A stretch of DNA of 15,916 nucleotides from the NCBI GenBank assembly GCA_031282485.1, contig JAITDQ010000073.1, forward strand, positions 1 through 15,916, written 5' to 3'. The notes below the pieces were generated by a model. The model made no database searches. It was given only the letters and a program-made list of their open reading frames with translations, and was not told the origin of the DNA. Shown here piece after piece: positions 14,701 to 15,916 of the stretch. The stretch's first letter is position 1, and each line of letters opens with the position of its first letter. The stretch comes from Tannerella sp. Its GTDB lineage: Bacteria; Bacteroidota; Bacteroidia; Bacteroidales; Tannerellaceae. The position numbers and the translations under genes were made by a program.

Positions 14701-15846
14701 TTATTCAACACGATCTCTTCTAATCCTTATTCGGATAGCGTTACGAACGGGCGTTTCATTCACAAAAACAATATAACCGCCTCCCCCGGCGCCCGAAAGT
14801 TTCCATCCCAACACCTGCGATGTATAAGGCGCCAACGCTTCCCTGACATTATCGGTAATCATATTCGGAAACATGCTCAGCTGCGCTTCAAAACTGGCTA
14901 CCGAGGCGCTCCCCCACTCTTTCGCATCCCGGTTCAGGATCGCCTCCCAGCATTTATCCGAGGCTGCGCTCAATGCCATAGCGCCTTCCCTATCAATATG
15001 CGTGCCGGCAAGCACATTATAATTATCCATACGCGGATAAAGGGGTACGAGCCATATCCGTTGCTCTATCCACGACAACAAAGCGGGATCTCTCACCTTG
15101 TCAATCCTTTCCGGCCAATAATTATTATTGTAAAAAAAACGGTTTAACCCCGGCATCACAATACCTAAGGAATCCTGCGAACCGCTCACGTATTCCGTTC
15201 CCGGAGGATTCTCATAACAAAATAATGTACGGGCGAGCATTTCCTTATCGCCTTCGGGAATATCCGTATGCCATAATTCGATTGCTTTCTTGCGGGAACT
15301 TGTTGACATTCCGCTGCGATCGTTGAACTCATAATCCGGCTCAATGGAAACGGTTAGCACCGAACCCGGATAATATTTATTTACAAAAGGCTGATCCAGC
15401 CACCCTCCGGCCAAATCAATACGGTACGGTATCCGGCACTCTTTGCGCAAAGCGGTAGTCGAACGCACCGGAAGTCCATTGTGAGGGATACGCTCACTCA
15501 CTACATACCGGATGCCAAGGTCCTTACAAAACCGTTCTTTCGCAGGTGAATGGCCGTCGCTGTTCACAAAAAATATATCCGGCTTGAGCCGTTTCACATC
15601 CTCCGCAAAATCAAGAATACCGCTTCCCGTGTTTATCCACGCATCCTTGACGACCTTCAACGCTTTTACCATATACAAACGCTCCGCATCGGTATTTATC
15701 GTTTTACGTGCTTTCAACTCCTGTATCGTCCTGTCCGAACCTATCCCGACATATAATTCTCCATATTGTGCAGCTTCCTCAAAAAATGCGACATGTCCGC
15801 TGTGCAGCATATCATAGCATCCGCTCACAAAAACTTTTTTCTCCAT
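14701..15846 (-). CDS. Fused cytidylyltransferase-like nucleotidyltransferase and GHMP kinase
   Basis: A 381-residue two-domain cytoplasmic enzyme. Residues 1 to about 138 are a cytidylyltransferase-like domain: [10 protein letters not shown] (HSGH at 15-18) and RSTTALR (128-134, equivalent to the ISSTxxR motif). Residues about 139-381 are a GHMP kinase: [13 protein letters not shown] (motif 1), SGMSTSS (178-184, motif 2), GSQDSLGI with probable catalytic Asp225, and [13 protein letters not shown] (350-362, motif 3). Motifs 1 and 2 are only about 35 residues apart, shorter than usual, so the kinase is compact. Such a pairing would make a sugar phosphate and couple it to a nucleotide, by analogy with HldE and FKP. 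The sugar is unknown. Its operon partner rfbA points to surface-glycan precursors. It has its own upstream promoter. Confidence 0.85.
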   Translation of the reverse strand: MEKKVFVSGCYDMLHSGHVAFFEEAAQYGELYVGIGSDRTIQELKARKTINTDAERLYMVKALKVVKDAWINTGSGILDFAEDVKRLKPDIFFVNSDGHSPAKERFCKDLGIRYVVSERIPHNGLPVRSTTALRKECRIPYRIDLAGGWLDQPFVNKYYPGSVLTVSIEPDYEFNDRSGMSTSSRKKAIELWHTDIPEGDKEMLARTLFCYENPPGTEYVSGSQDSLGIVMPGLNRFFYNNNYWPERIDKVRDPALLSWIEQRIWLVPLYPRMDNYNVLAGTHIDREGAMALSAASDKCWEAILNRDAKEWGSASVASFEAQLSMFPNMITDNVREALAPYTSQVLGWKLSGAGGGGYIVFVNETPVRNAIRIRIRRDRVE

Positions 15847-15874
15847 ACGTGCATTTATACATTGTTTCTGCGCG

Positions 15875-15905
15875 CAAAATTACATGAAAATCCTGCAATT
15901 TCCAA
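15875..15905 (-). promoter_or_regulatory. Promoter of the nucleotidyltransferase/kinase-rfbA operon
   Basis: On the minus strand, TTG (15905-15903), a 20-nt spacer and TAATTTTG (15882-15875) fit the Bacteroidetes promoter form. Predicted start is near 15870, about 24 nt before the ATG at 15846. Confidence 0.6.
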
Positions 15906-15916
15906 GCCGCATGCAC

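Overview
The window looks like a chromosomal segment of a Bacteroidales bacterium. The evidence is the ruvX-def-TPR and thrS-infC-rpmI-rplT blocks, a Bacteroidetes-type OmpA porin, and repeated use of the Bacteroidetes promoter form TTG/TTTG-N18-23-TAnnTTTG in place of sigma70 -35/-10 boxes. No rRNA, tRNA, CRISPR array or transposase was seen. Genus is not resolvable by eye.

Left part (1-4505, + strand): the 3' part of a WcaJ-like polyprenyl-phosphate sugar-phosphotransferase runs in from outside the window. A compact run follows: ruvX (Holliday junction resolvase-like nuclease / 16S rRNA processing), def (peptide deformylase) and a secreted protein with about 13 TPR repeats. The ruvX promoter lies in the last codons and stop region of the transferase gene and predicts a nearly leaderless mRNA.

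Middle (4573-10074): a minus-strand AAA-type ATPase with an intact PD-(D/E)XK nuclease tail sits between the TPR gene and thrS. It looks like an accessory gene placed beside a housekeeping block. The translation operon thrS-infC-rpmI-rplT then follows on +. Its spacers carry hairpins, including two mutually exclusive stems just before rplT. Directly after rplT is an independent transcription unit that encodes no convincing protein: a promoter, a long closing helix, internal hairpins and a strong intrinsic terminator. It is a structured small RNA of about 240 nt. By position and architecture it is most likely the RNA described as Bacteroidales-1, with a 6S-like shape.

Right part (10089-15846, all minus strand): three transcription units. 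(a) An LsrF-like class I aldolase/thiolase, then a fused Cof-type HAD phosphatase plus hotdog thioesterase. (b) An abundant-type OmpA outer-membrane protein with a textbook promoter and its own terminator. (c) A fused nucleotidyltransferase-GHMP kinase followed 17 nt later by rfbA (dTDP-glucose synthesis). Unit (c) and the transferase at the left edge suggest surface-glycan precursor synthesis at both ends of a housekeeping core.

The most interesting items are the structured RNA after rplT, the nucleotidyltransferase-GHMP fusion, the HAD-hotdog fusion, the isolated LsrF homologue, the ATPase-nuclease, and the candidate RNA switch upstream of rplT.
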